Below, one piece after another: positions 51,776 to 61,965 of a stretch of DNA of 64,000 nt; position 1 is the first letter of the stretch; each line of letters starts with the position of its first letter. The DNA is taken from contig JAUIMC010000001.1 of NCBI GenBank assembly GCA_030433215.1, positions 62,001 through 126,000 on the forward strand, written 5' to 3'. A program made the position numbers and the translations under genes. The stretch comes from Alphaproteobacteria bacterium. GTDB lineage: Bacteria > Pseudomonadota > Alphaproteobacteria > Caulobacterales > Parvularculaceae. The notes below the pieces were generated by a model, which did no database searches, was not told the origin of the DNA, and worked only from the letters and a program-made list of their open reading frames with translations.

Positions 51776-51785
51776 GGAAAATTCC
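51776..51785. repeat. Target-site direct repeat, right copy
   Basis: GGAAAATTCC, identical to 46465-46474, immediately outside the right inverted repeat. Both copies encode the same comM codons (Glu-Phe-Ser) in the same phase. Confidence 0.85.
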
Positions 51786-52699
51786 GGCAGCTCGTCGAGA
51801 AAGAGGACGCCGTGATGGGCAAGCGACGCTTCGCCGGGCTTGGCGCGAACCCCGCCGCCAATCATCGCCGCCATGGACGCCGAATGGTGCGGCGCCCGGA
51901 AGGGCCGCGCCCGCGACAGCCGCCCGCCTTCGAGGAGGCCCGCGAGCGACTGGACCATGGAGATCTCGAGCATCTCCCTGGGCGTCAGCGGCGGCAGGAG
52001 CCCGGGCAGGCGCGCGGCGAGCATGGATTTTCCCGCCCCCGGGGGGCCGACCATCAGGAGATTGTGCGCGCCCGCCGCCGCGACCTCGAGGGCGCGTTTG
52101 GCGGTCTCCTGGCCTTTGACGTCGGATAGGTCCGGTATGGCCGCCGCGGTTTCGAGCGCGCCGGGCGCCGGCGCCGACAAAACCTGCGTTCCCTTGAGAT
52201 GGTTGACGAGCTGGATCAGTGATTTCGGCGCCAAAATCGCCGCGTCGCCGCCGGCCCATGCGGCCTCCGCGCCGCTCGCGGCGGGACAGATGAGACCGAG
52301 CCCCAGCGCGTTGGCGGCGACCGCGGCAGGCAGGGCCCCGGCGCAAGGGGCGATCGAGCCGTCCAGGCCGAGCTCGCCCATCACGGCGAACCCGGCGGCC
52401 GCATCGGCCGGCGCGGCGCCCATTTCGATGAGCAGGCCGAGGGCGATGGCGAGATCGAAATGACTGCCCTCCTTGGGCAGGTCAGCCGGGGCGAGATTGA
52501 CGGTGATGCGTTTGACGGGAAGGCCCAGACCCACGGCGGAGAGCGCCGCGCGCACCCTTTCGCGCGCTTCGGAGACCGCCTTGTCGGGAAGGCCCACAAT
52601 GGTGATGGCGTTATTGCCGCCATTAACCAGCTGCACCTGGACCGTCACCGGCCGCGCATCGACCCCGTGAAAGGCGAAAGTGGTGATCTGCGCGACCAT
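51776..52699 (-). pseudogene. comM: comM (yifB) 5' fragment, N-terminal half
   Basis: The N-terminal 308 codons of the ComM/YifB AAA+ protein: [18 protein letters not shown], the Lon-like substrate domain ([38 protein letters not shown]), the Walker [35 protein letters not shown] and the Walker B region LFLDELPEF. The reading frame then runs into the transposon and stops at 51764 after three foreign residues. The C-terminal half lies 5.3 kb away. The original start codon and promoter side are intact, so a truncated product could be made. Confidence 0.93.
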
Positions 52700-52928
52700 G
52701 CTTTCTCTCCCGCAAGCCTCTCCAGCAAGCGGGGCGAACATAACAGGAACAAAAACAGATGAAAAGCCCGGCGCGCCCTCTGTTTTCCCCAGCCGGGCGG
52801 CGGCTTTTCTTGCCAAAGTTTTAAGAAAAGCTTCTCGGGGGCAATCCCGATTCGCCTTAAAAGAGCAGGCTTGGGAAAGCCTTCAGCGCTTTGGCGAAAA
52901 GGCTCGTCACGCAGCAGAAACATTAACC

Positions 52929-54809
52929 ATGACCTCCGTATCGATCATTCATGCGCCGCGCGATGAGGCGCTGGGAGAAAAAATCGCCGCCGCGCTGGCG
53001 AGCGCCGGTCATGCGAGCCGCCGCGTCAGCCCCGACCCCAATCTCGGCGATTTGCAGTTCGAGGCGGAGACGATCGTCGAGGATGCGGACGGCGCCGCGA
53101 TCGTCGTATGGACGGAAGCGGCGGCGAAGCTGGCGCGCCTCCACCAGCAGGCCGGCCAGGCCATGGCCCGGGGCGCGCTCATCCCGGTGGCGGTGGGCGG
53201 GGTGCGTCCGCCCGGCGGTTTTGAAGAATTGACCCCGGTGGACCTGTCGGGCTGGACCGGCGCCCCGGACGATCCGCGCTGGCGCTTCGTGCTGGAGGAA
53301 ATCCAGCTCGCCAAGGAGCGCATGCTGGTTCACGACGGCGAGGTCTGGGCCGAGCCCGACAATGATCCGGGCGAGCCGGCCGGTGAAGAGCCCGTCCTTT
53401 ACGCCCGGCCCTATATCCAAGGCGATGACGAGCCTGAAACCCTGGACGCGCCGCCCGCTTTTCTGGCGCGCCCGCAGCGGTCGGGCCTCGGGCGCCGGTT
53501 CAGCGCGCGCGAGGTGGCGGTCGGCGCCACCGCCGGCCTTGTCGTGATGACCCTCGCAACGGCGTTTTTGGCGCCCTTCGTTCTGCCGGGGGTGGAGCGC
53601 CGGATTTCGAACGTCATCGATACGCAATCCGAGCCCATTGAAATCGCGCCGACCCGAACCGCGGCGGCGCCGTCTCTGACGCAGACGCCGGAGGAAACTG
53701 CAAGCCAAGCGGCGAGCGCAAGCGATCCGTCCCCGGACGAACCGGCGACGCTTGCCTCGGTGCGGCCCGTGGAGGCGGGTGATCCTTCCCTTGCAGAGGC
53801 CGACATAACCGTGACGGCCGAACCGCGGGGAGAAGACGCCATCGCCGCGCTTATCGCCAGCGAGGCGACGGGTGGAGACAGCGCGCCCGTTGAGGTGGCG
53901 AGCGCAGATACTGGCGCCGTTGGCGACCTCCCTGAAGAAGCCGCCGCACAAAGCGGTGAAGCGACCCTCGACAGTGAAGGCATGGATCAACTGATCGCCT
54001 CGCTCAGCGCCGAGGGCGAAGAAGCCGTGGCGACGGATGCGCCGGCGGATTCTGCCGCCACGGAGACCGGCGGAGACGGTTATTTCCGCGACTGTGTTGA
54101 TTGCCCGCAAATGGCGCGGCTCCCGGCGGGGACGTTCCGCATGGGCGCCGGGGCGAATGCGCGCGACGACGCCGAAGGTCCTGCGCGCATGGTGACCATT
54201 GCGGAACCGTTCGCCATCGCCGCCCATGAGGTGACTTACGAAGATTGGGCGCCTTGCGTCGAAGCCGGGGCCTGTCCGGCCGTGACCGATCACGGCTGGG
54301 GCGGCGGGAAACATCCGGTGGTGAGCGTCTCCTATGAAGACGCGCAGAAATATGTCGGCTGGCTTTCGACGGTTACCGGCGAGACCTATCGCCTGCCCAC
54401 GGAAGCGGAATGGGAATATGCAGCGCGGGCGGGCGGCGACAGCGCGTTTTCCTTCGGGCCGACGATCTCCGTCGAGCAGGCGAATTTCAACGGCCAGTAT
54501 CCTTATGGCGGGGCCAAAGGAATCTTCCGTGAACAGACGACCGAAGTCGAGAGCTTCCCGCCCAACGCCTTCGGCCTTTACGACATGCACGGGAACGCCT
54601 GGGAATGGACGGCCGATTGCTGGAAGCCGACCCATGCCGGCGCGCCGGCGGATGGGTCTGCGGTCGCCGGCGGCGATTGTTCGAAGCATGTCCTGAAAGG
54701 CGGCGCCTGGAACACCGGCGGCTGGCGCCTTCGGTCCGCGCACCGCATCGGCAAACCGGCCTCGAAACGCGAATTCGACAATGGCTTCCGCATCGCCCGC
54801 GATCTTTGA
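52929..54809 (+). CDS. TIR-like / transmembrane / SUMF1 protein, copy 1
   Basis: A 626-residue three-part protein. Residues 1-125 resemble a TIR domain (SVSIIHAPRDEALGEKIAAAL, DADGAAIVVWTEAAAKLARL, GALIPVAVGG). One membrane helix is at about 195-222 (VAVGATAGLVVMTLATAFLA). A long acidic, Pro/Thr-rich linker follows (about 225-383), then a SUMF1/formylglycine-enzyme-like domain at 384-626 (RLPAGTFRMGAGA, YRLPTEAEWEYAARAG, YDMHGNAWEWTADCW, VLKGGAWNTGG). The canonical FGE cysteine pair is not evident and GGA replaces GGS, so an enzymatic role is doubtful. The SUMF1 domain is probably periplasmic. Confidence 0.85.
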   Translation: MTSVSIIHAPRDEALGEKIAAALASAGHASRRVSPDPNLGDLQFEAETIVEDADGAAIVVWTEAAAKLARLHQQAGQAMARGALIPVAVGGVRPPGGFEELTPVDLSGWTGAPDDPRWRFVLEEIQLAKERMLVHDGEVWAEPDNDPGEPAGEEPVLYARPYIQGDDEPETLDAPPAFLARPQRSGLGRRFSAREVAVGATAGLVVMTLATAFLAPFVLPGVERRISNVIDTQSEPIEIAPTRTAAAPSLTQTPEETASQAASASDPSPDEPATLASVRPVEAGDPSLAEADITVTAEPRGEDAIAALIASEATGGDSAPVEVASADTGAVGDLPEEAAAQSGEATLDSEGMDQLIASLSAEGEEAVATDAPADSAATETGGDGYFRDCVDCPQMARLPAGTFRMGAGANARDDAEGPARMVTIAEPFAIAAHEVTYEDWAPCVEAGACPAVTDHGWGGGKHPVVSVSYEDAQKYVGWLSTVTGETYRLPTEAEWEYAARAGGDSAFSFGPTISVEQANFNGQYPYGGAKGIFREQTTEVESFPPNAFGLYDMHGNAWEWTADCWKPTHAGAPADGSAVAGGDCSKHVLKGGAWNTGGWRLRSAHRIGKPASKREFDNGFRIARDL

Positions 54810-54932
54810 TCTTTTGCGCTTTTCCTGAATCCGGTCACGGCGCCCTGGCTTGAGTCCCGGCCGCCTCATTTTCGCCTGAATGTCCCCCGCTTAATGCCGG
54901 CGGGCTGGGCGAGGAGAGAGGGGCTTGTCATC

Positions 54933-55331
54933 ATGATGATGAAGCATGTCTTCGCCTGCGCCGCAGCGCAGCTTGTGTTTGTATCGGTCGGCGGTTTTGC
55001 GCCCGCGTCGGCGCAGCAATTGTCGAACGGCGATTACGAAATGTGCAGCGTTTACGACCAGGACGGCGATTTCGCCGGCTATGACAGCGTCTGCCTGGAG
55101 CGCAAACGCGCGCAGCTTCGCCGCTATCAGAAAAACGCCGCCAGCACCTATACGGCCTATTCCGGCGCGTATTATTGCCCGTCATGGGCCAATAACGGCA
55201 GCGGCTATATCGGCACGGTCTATTCGGACGGCCGTCCGGTATCGGTTGATCCTTACGGAACCTTTGACCGCCCGGTCGACGGCGTCAGATGTCTTCCGCG
55301 TCCCAATTATTACGGCACGGGCTATTACTGA
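54933..55331 (+). CDS. Secreted Cys/Tyr-rich small protein, unknown function
   Basis: A 132-residue protein with signal peptide ending ASAQQ (cleavage near residue 27). The mature part has four cysteines (CSVYDQDGDF, VCLERKR, YYCPSW, VRCLPRP), probably two disulfides, and is rich in Tyr and Gly, ending NYYGTGYY. Several consecutive ATGs are possible starts; GAGAGAGGGG upstream is a strong ribosome site. No family recognised. Confidence 0.7.
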   Translation: MMMKHVFACAAAQLVFVSVGGFAPASAQQLSNGDYEMCSVYDQDGDFAGYDSVCLERKRAQLRRYQKNAASTYTAYSGAYYCPSWANNGSGYIGTVYSDGRPVSVDPYGTFDRPVDGVRCLPRPNYYGTGYY

Positions 55332-55334
55332 GGA

Positions 55335-55355
55335 AAGGCGGCGCTACGCCGCCTT
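55335..55355. terminator. Stem-loop between convergent genes
   Basis: AAGGCGGCG-CTA-CGCCGCCTT, a perfect 9-bp stem with a 3-base loop, overlapping the end of the CGNR gene. It is followed on plus by TCGTCTTCC, a weak T-rich tail. Confidence 0.62.
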
Positions 55356-55970
55356 CGTCTTCCGCTTACGGAATTTCTTTACCTTCGCCTCATTGCCGCA
55401 GGTGGCCATGTCGCACCAGCGCCGCCGCCCGTTCTTTGAGGTGTCGATAAACAGCCAGTCGCAGGTTTCCCCGCCGCATAGGTGAAGGCGGTCGAGCCGT
55501 CCGTTGAGGAGGAGGTCTTCGGCTTCCTCGACGATCATGCGCATGGCCCGCTCAAGCGCCGGCGCCTCGTCGCGGCACCGCCGCCGGAAGCCGGTCTCGT
55601 CGCGCACGAGGCGGCAATGACCCGCCGCGCGCAGCTTGCTCCGGTCCAGCAATTCAAGATCCGCGTCCGCGACGTCGCCGTCCCGGACGATGGCGCTGAA
55701 AATCCGCCACAAGGTCGCGCGCAAAGCCTGCGCATCCTCAAACGCCGCCTCGGCGGTGGCCGGGTCTTCGGCGATTTCCTTTTCCAGAAGGGCGAGATCC
55801 TCCTCGCCCAAGAGGCCTGCAAGGGCGGCCCATTTTCCGAGGCCCTCGGGACCGCCGAGACGGTCCTCGGGGTCGCCTGAGTCCCAATAGGCGGCGGTGT
55901 TGACGAAATCGAGGGCCGGGTTGCCGCCGATCATGTCCTTCTCGGACCAGGCATAAGGAGAAAATCTCAT
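55344..55970 (-). CDS. CGNR zinc-finger / ABATE-domain regulator
   Basis: A 208-residue protein. The N-terminal ABATE (stress-induced) domain starts with GGNPALDFVNTAAYW, and the C-terminal CGNR finger (about 163-205) has LHLCGGETCDWLFIDTSKNG, RRRWCDMATCGNEAKVKKFR, with the four cysteines and the CGN signature. Such proteins are putative DNA-binding regulators. It faces a promoter region with three TTGAACGGTTAC-type sites, likely its own operators. Confidence 0.9.
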   Translation of the reverse strand: MRFSPYAWSEKDMIGGNPALDFVNTAAYWDSGDPEDRLGGPEGLGKWAALAGLLGEEDLALLEKEIAEDPATAEAAFEDAQALRATLWRIFSAIVRDGDVADADLELLDRSKLRAAGHCRLVRDETGFRRRCRDEAPALERAMRMIVEEAEDLLLNGRLDRLHLCGGETCDWLFIDTSKNGRRRWCDMATCGNEAKVKKFRKRKTKAA

Positions 55971-55991
55971 ACTATAACCAGTAAAAATCGC

Positions 55992-56050
55992 TTGAACGGT
56001 TACAATATAGGCGCTAATTCGTAACCGTCAATAAGGCGTTGAACAGTTAC
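55992..56050. promoter_or_regulatory. Triple operator between CGNR gene and twin small peptides
   Basis: TTGAACGGTTAC (55992-56003, plus), its complement-type TTGACGGTTACG on the minus strand (56020-56031), and TTGAACAGTTAC (56039-56050, plus). Spacing of 28 and 19 bp start to start suggests cooperative binding. It also includes an AT-rich TACAATATAGG that could be a -10 element. Confidence 0.58.
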
Positions 56051-56107
56051 GGCGCCGAGGGCTAACCGCCGCAAGCCGGGAGGCCCGCTTCCAAAGGAGA
56101 GCCTTCC

Positions 56108-56197
56108 ATGCCGAACACCGTTGTTTTTTCCCTGCTCGTCGTCGCGCTGGTCGTTGGACTGGCGCTGCTCGAAAACGCGCTCAACAGCGCCCTTTAA
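56108..56197 (+). CDS. 29-aa membrane peptide, copy A
   Basis: A short gene of 29 codons: MPNTVVFSLLVVALVVGLAL then LENALNSAL. One hydrophobic helix fills most of it. AAGGAG stands at 56092-56099 region ahead of the ATG with normal spacing, and the next short gene also begins after an AAGGAG 12 bp downstream. Size, ribosome site and pairing make it a credible small membrane protein; function unknown. Confidence 0.6.
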   Translation: MPNTVVFSLLVVALVVGLALLENALNSAL

Positions 56198-56209
56198 GGA
56201 GAGATTCCC

Positions 56210-56299
56210 ATGTGCACTTCGTTTGTTTTCGTCTTTCAGGCCGCCGTTTTTGTTTTCGTTCTGGGCCTGATCAGCCAGACCGTGGGCGTCGCCGTTTGA
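56210..56299 (+). CDS. 29-aa membrane peptide, copy B
   Basis: A second 29-codon gene: MCTSFVFVFQAAVFVFVLGL then ISQTVGVAV, a single hydrophobic helix. AAGGAGAG lies 6 bases before its ATG, overlapping the previous stop. It has the same length as copy A but unrelated sequence. Likely co-translated with it. Confidence 0.62.
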   Translation: MCTSFVFVFQAAVFVFVLGLISQTVGVAV

Positions 56300-56474
56300 C
56301 GGCGTTTCACAAGGACAAAGGCTCGACGCCGGATGGCGGCTCCCGCCCCGCCACCCGGCGGTTTTGCTTACCTCAACGTAATGTTGGGCTGCCGCCCCTC
56401 GACGGTCTTGCAGTCCGGTTCCATGTTCGCTAGGCGCGACAGACCCGGCTCCTGGCCGGAAACTGGTGGGGAAG

Positions 56475-58460
56475 ATGGCTCAACAAGAAACAGAAGCCGG
56501 CGCGAAAGGCGTCGTTCAGCTTCTTGCTGCGAAAGCCAACAAGAATTTCGCCGACAAGATTGCGGCGGCCCTTGCGCGCGCAGGCTACAGGATTGCCGAC
56601 GGCGCCTTCGATCCGAACCGCATCGATGCGGTTCTGGTTTTGTGGACGGGCGTCGCCCTCGACGACGCCGACCTGATCGCAAAGGCGCGCGACGCCTGGC
56701 GGGCGCGCCGTCTTGCGCCGGTCAGCATCGGCCGCGTGGAGCCGCCCTTCGGGGCGCGCGAAATGACGCCCATGGATCTCGCCGGCTGGCGCGGCGACGA
56801 TGAAGACCCGCGCTGGGGGTTCGTGCTCACAGACATTGAAGAACTGAAACTGCGCGCGCGCATTCGTCCGCCTGCGGAAGAGAGCGCGGTCTCGGCGCCG
56901 CTGCAAAAAACTGCGCCGCCGTCACCGAAGAGCCAGCCTGCGCCGGCGAAGACCCCGGACGCATCTCCCAGGGTCGAGGCTGAAAAGGCCGAACAATCGA
57001 AACCCGAACACCCGAAAGCCGAACCAAAGACCCCGCCGCAACCGCGGCAAGCCCGGATTTCACCGGTCCTGAAAGCGCCGCGGCGCTCTGTTCAGCAGAC
57101 GGAGCAATTGTCAGCGACCCTGCATCCCGCGCGGCATGCCTGGCGGTATCATATCCTGCCCGCCGCGCCCGCGGCGGCCGGCGTTCTGGCGCTGCTCGTT
57201 CTCGTCGCGGGGGGCGCCTATTTCGCCGCCGGCCTGCGCCCCGCCGTGGAGCCGGCGCCGGAAAGAACCGCCGCGCCGTCGGCATCCGAAGAAGAGCCTT
57301 CAGAAGAAAAGCCCGAGCCCGGCGCCTCCCTGTCGCTGGTGCGCCTCGCGCCCGGCGCAAAAGCCCCCGAGACGGCGGCGGATAGAACCTCGCAACAGGC
57401 CCTGAAAGACGGCCCGTTTCCCCCCGTATATGAGGCGCCGCAGGAAGAGGGCCCGTCTGTTACAGTCACCGCGCAGATCCGCGAGGGCGCCATCACTCCC
57501 CCCGCCGAGGTTATGGACGGCCTGGCCGCAGAAGCCGAAACGCAAGAGCCCGAAGCGATGCAATACGCCGCCCTCGCGGCGCCGCGGCTGAAACCGGTCC
57601 CTCTCGAGGGCGGAAGACCAGAAGAGCTTGCGCCTGAAGCGCCTGACGCCGGCGAAGTCCCGGCGGAAGAGTTCAATCAGGCGGCCCTCGCGGAACTCGC
57701 CTCAGCGGTGGAGGCGGCGCGCGCGAAAGACCGCCAGGCCTATCGCGGCGATTTTTTCAGCGACTGCGCCGGTTGTCCGGACATGGCCGCGCTCGAGGGC
57801 GGGCCATTTACGATGGGCGCGCCGCGCGAGGAAGCAGGCCGTCAGTCTACGGATGGACCGCAAAGGCGCGTCGACATCGGCTATCGTTTCGCCATCGCCA
57901 CGCGCGAGACGACTTTCGACCAGTGGGCGCTCTGCGTTGAGGAGGGCGGCTGCCGTGCTTATGTTCCCGCCGACGAAGGCTGGGGCCGCGCCGACCGGCC
58001 GGTGATCAATGTCTCCTATGAAGACGCCGCCGCCTATGCGCGCTGGCTGTCTGCGAAGACAGGGCGTCATTACCGCCTGCCGAGCGAGGCGGAATGGGAA
58101 TATGCGGCGCGCGCGGGAACCGGGGGCGCCTATTCCTCCGGCGAGGCGATCTCTGCGGAGGAAGCCAATTTCGACGCCAGCGAGACCGCGCCGGTCACCG
58201 CGTTCCGGCACAATGCGTTCGGTCTTTTCGGCATGCACGGCAATGTTCAGGAATGGACCCTCGATTGCTGGGCGCCGAGCCACAATGGCGGCCCGTCGAC
58301 GGGCGCGGCCCGCATCGACGGGGATTGTTCGCGCCGGGTCGTGAAGGGCGGCGCCTGGAACGCCTCGGGCTCGAGCGTGCGGTCTGCGGCGCGGCGCCCG
58401 GCGGACACCGAAAGACGGGCCTCCGATACCGGCTTCAGGGTGGTGCGCGTGCTTGATTGA
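56475..58460 (+). CDS. TIR-like / transmembrane / SUMF1 protein, copy 2
   Basis: A 661-residue paralogue of the protein at 52929. Residues 1-125 hold a TIR-like domain (VVQLLAAKANKNFADKIAAAL, RIDAVLVLWTGVALDDADLI, RRLAPVSIGR). A Pro/Ala/Glu-rich linker follows (130-220), then a membrane helix at about 227-253 (AAAGVLALLVLVAGGAYFAA), another acidic linker, and the SUMF1 domain at 424-661 (ALEGGPFTMGAPREE, YRLPSEAEWEYAARAG, FGMHGNVQEWTLDCW, VVKGGAWNASG). A GTG 9 bp upstream is an alternative start. Order of domains is the same as in copy 1. Confidence 0.85.
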   Translation: MAQQETEAGAKGVVQLLAAKANKNFADKIAAALARAGYRIADGAFDPNRIDAVLVLWTGVALDDADLIAKARDAWRARRLAPVSIGRVEPPFGAREMTPMDLAGWRGDDEDPRWGFVLTDIEELKLRARIRPPAEESAVSAPLQKTAPPSPKSQPAPAKTPDASPRVEAEKAEQSKPEHPKAEPKTPPQPRQARISPVLKAPRRSVQQTEQLSATLHPARHAWRYHILPAAPAAAGVLALLVLVAGGAYFAAGLRPAVEPAPERTAAPSASEEEPSEEKPEPGASLSLVRLAPGAKAPETAADRTSQQALKDGPFPPVYEAPQEEGPSVTVTAQIREGAITPPAEVMDGLAAEAETQEPEAMQYAALAAPRLKPVPLEGGRPEELAPEAPDAGEVPAEEFNQAALAELASAVEAARAKDRQAYRGDFFSDCAGCPDMAALEGGPFTMGAPREEAGRQSTDGPQRRVDIGYRFAIATRETTFDQWALCVEEGGCRAYVPADEGWGRADRPVINVSYEDAAAYARWLSAKTGRHYRLPSEAEWEYAARAGTGGAYSSGEAISAEEANFDASETAPVTAFRHNAFGLFGMHGNVQEWTLDCWAPSHNGGPSTGAARIDGDCSRRVVKGGAWNASGSSVRSAARRPADTERRASDTGFRVVRVLD

Positions 58461-58558
58461 CGCGGCTTTTCGCGCCGCGCGCGCCAAGCCTTGCCAAAGC
58501 GTAAAGAAGACTCTTCCCCTCATGGGGTATTTTTTGCGGCGCCCGCATGGGGCATGGG

Positions 58559-58587
58559 TTGCGGGGCCGAACGCCCCTACTTATATC
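58559..58587 (+). promoter_or_regulatory. Candidate promoter upstream of dnaK
   Basis: TTGCGG (58559-58564), 17-bp spacer, TATATC (58582-58587), about 160 bp before dnaK. It is a fair housekeeping-type match. A convincing heat-shock (CTTG...CCCCAT) promoter with correct spacing was not found. Confidence 0.35.
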
Positions 58588-58746
58588 CCGCTCGAACGCG
58601 AGGCGCGGCCGGTTCCCGGCTTTCGTCCCGCATCTGTCAACAGTCACCCCAAGGGGCGTTCCGCTTCCGGCGCTTTACGGCGCCAAAAGGGCCGATATGA
58701 AGGCCGGAACTAAAGGGACCGCTCGCTGCAACGGAGAGAAGACAAA

Positions 58747-60684
<1,938 letters not shown>

Positions 60685-60759
60685 GGGCGATAGCATGGCG
60701 GATGGACGATTAGGGGATTTCGATAACCCCGGCGTCCATTCGCCTGTTTTCTATCGCCC
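60685..60759 (+). other. Long stem-loop between dnaK and dnaJ
   Basis: Outer arms GGGCGATAG (60685-60693) and CTATCGCCC (60751-60759). Inner arms GGCGGATGGACG (60697-60708) and CGTCCATTCGCC (60733-60744), with one G-T pair, and an apical GGGG/CCCC. It fills the gap between the dnaK stop and the dnaJ ribosome site. It may attenuate transcription or protect the dnaK 3' end, lowering DnaJ relative to DnaK. Confidence 0.75.
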
Positions 60760-60780
60760 CTGAGGGGCGCGTGAAGTTTT

Positions 60781-61965
60781 ATGGCGCAGACTTGTTATTA
60801 CGAGGTCCTGGGTATCGAGCGCACGGCGGATGCGGGCGCGATCAAGTCCGCATTCCGCAAGCGCGCCATGCAATATCACCCCGACCGCAACAAGGACGAC
60901 CCGGAAGCCGAGCAGAAATTCAAGGAGCTCGGCGAGGCCTACGAAGTCCTCTCCGACGACCAGAAACGCGCGGCCTATGACCGCTTCGGCCACGCCGCAT
61001 TCCAGAATGGCGGCATGGGCGGCGGCGGGTTTGCGCGCGGCGGCATGGGGGGGATGGGCGGCGGCGGCGCAGCCGGCTTTTCCGACATTTTCGATGAGAT
61101 TTTCGGCGAGTTTATGGGCGGGCGCGGCGGCGGGCGCCGGTCGGGTCCGGGCCGCGGCGCCGATCTCAAATACAATCTCGAAATCACCCTCGAAGACGCC
61201 TTTCACGGCAAGAAAGCCGAGCTCAAGGTGCCGGGCTCCGTCGCCTGCGAAACCTGCGACGGCTCGGGCGCGAAGCCGGGCTCAGGGCCGGTCGAATGCG
61301 GCACCTGCAAGGGCGTCGGGCGCGTGCGCGTGCAGCAGGGCTTTTTCACCATTGAACGCTCCTGCCCGCACTGCAATGGCGAGGGCCGGACGATCTCCGA
61401 TCCGTGTACGGATTGCGGCGGCCAGGGCCGGGTGCGGCGCGAGCGGGTGTTGTCCGTCGACGTGCCGCCGGGCATCGAGGACGGCACGCGCATCCGCCTT
61501 TCCGGCGAGGGCGAGGCGGGTCCGCGCGGCGGGCCGGAAGGCGATCTCTATATCTTCATCCATGTTGCGGACAACGACTTGTTCGAGCGCGACGGGCCCG
61601 ATCTGTTCTGCATCATGCCGATCCCGATGACGACGGCGGCCCTCGGCGGCGAATTTGAAACGCCGACCATCGACGGCGGGCGTGTTAAAATTTCCGTGCC
61701 CGAAGGATCGCAGACCGGCCGGCGCTTTCGGGTGCGCGGCAAGGGCATGACCCAGCTCGACGCGTCGGGCCGGGGCGACATCCGCCGCCGCGGCGATCTT
61801 TATGTGGAGATCCAGGTGGAAACGCCGACCAATCTCAACGCCGAGCAGAAAGAGCTCTTGCAGCAGTTCTGCGAAGCCGGGGGCGGCGAAGCGGCCTGTC
61901 CTCAGCACAAGGGCTTTTTCGACAAGGCCAAGACCTTCTGGGAAAACGTCACGGACGGGCGATAG
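60781..61965 (+). CDS. dnaJ: Chaperone protein DnaJ
   Basis: A 394-residue type I Hsp40. J domain (1-70) with QYHPDRNKD carrying the HPD motif; a glycine-rich stretch (about 75-130); then the zinc-binding domain with four CxxCxGxG repeats ([32 protein letters not shown]) and the C-terminal substrate domains ([20 protein letters not shown]). It stimulates the DnaK ATPase. The 3' end overlaps the convergent MFS gene by 17 bp. Confidence 0.98.
   Translation: MAQTCYYEVLGIERTADAGAIKSAFRKRAMQYHPDRNKDDPEAEQKFKELGEAYEVLSDDQKRAAYDRFGHAAFQNGGMGGGGFARGGMGGMGGGGAAGFSDIFDEIFGEFMGGRGGGRRSGPGRGADLKYNLEITLEDAFHGKKAELKVPGSVACETCDGSGAKPGSGPVECGTCKGVGRVRVQQGFFTIERSCPHCNGEGRTISDPCTDCGGQGRVRRERVLSVDVPPGIEDGTRIRLSGEGEAGPRGGPEGDLYIFIHVADNDLFERDGPDLFCIMPIPMTTAALGGEFETPTIDGGRVKISVPEGSQTGRRFRVRGKGMTQLDASGRGDIRRRGDLYVEIQVETPTNLNAEQKELLQQFCEAGGGEAACPQHKGFFDKAKTFWENVTDGR

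Noticed and set aside
52923-54869. Leftward open frame of about 650 codons opposite the first SUMF1 gene
   Set aside because: Shadow of a GC-rich gene; extreme Arg/Gly content.
58490-58523. CTTG ... CCCCTCAT resembling a sigma-32 promoter before dnaK
   Set aside because: The spacing between the two parts is about 22 bp, too long for a heat-shock promoter, and CCCCTCATGGGG is better explained as a small hairpin after the SUMF1 gene.
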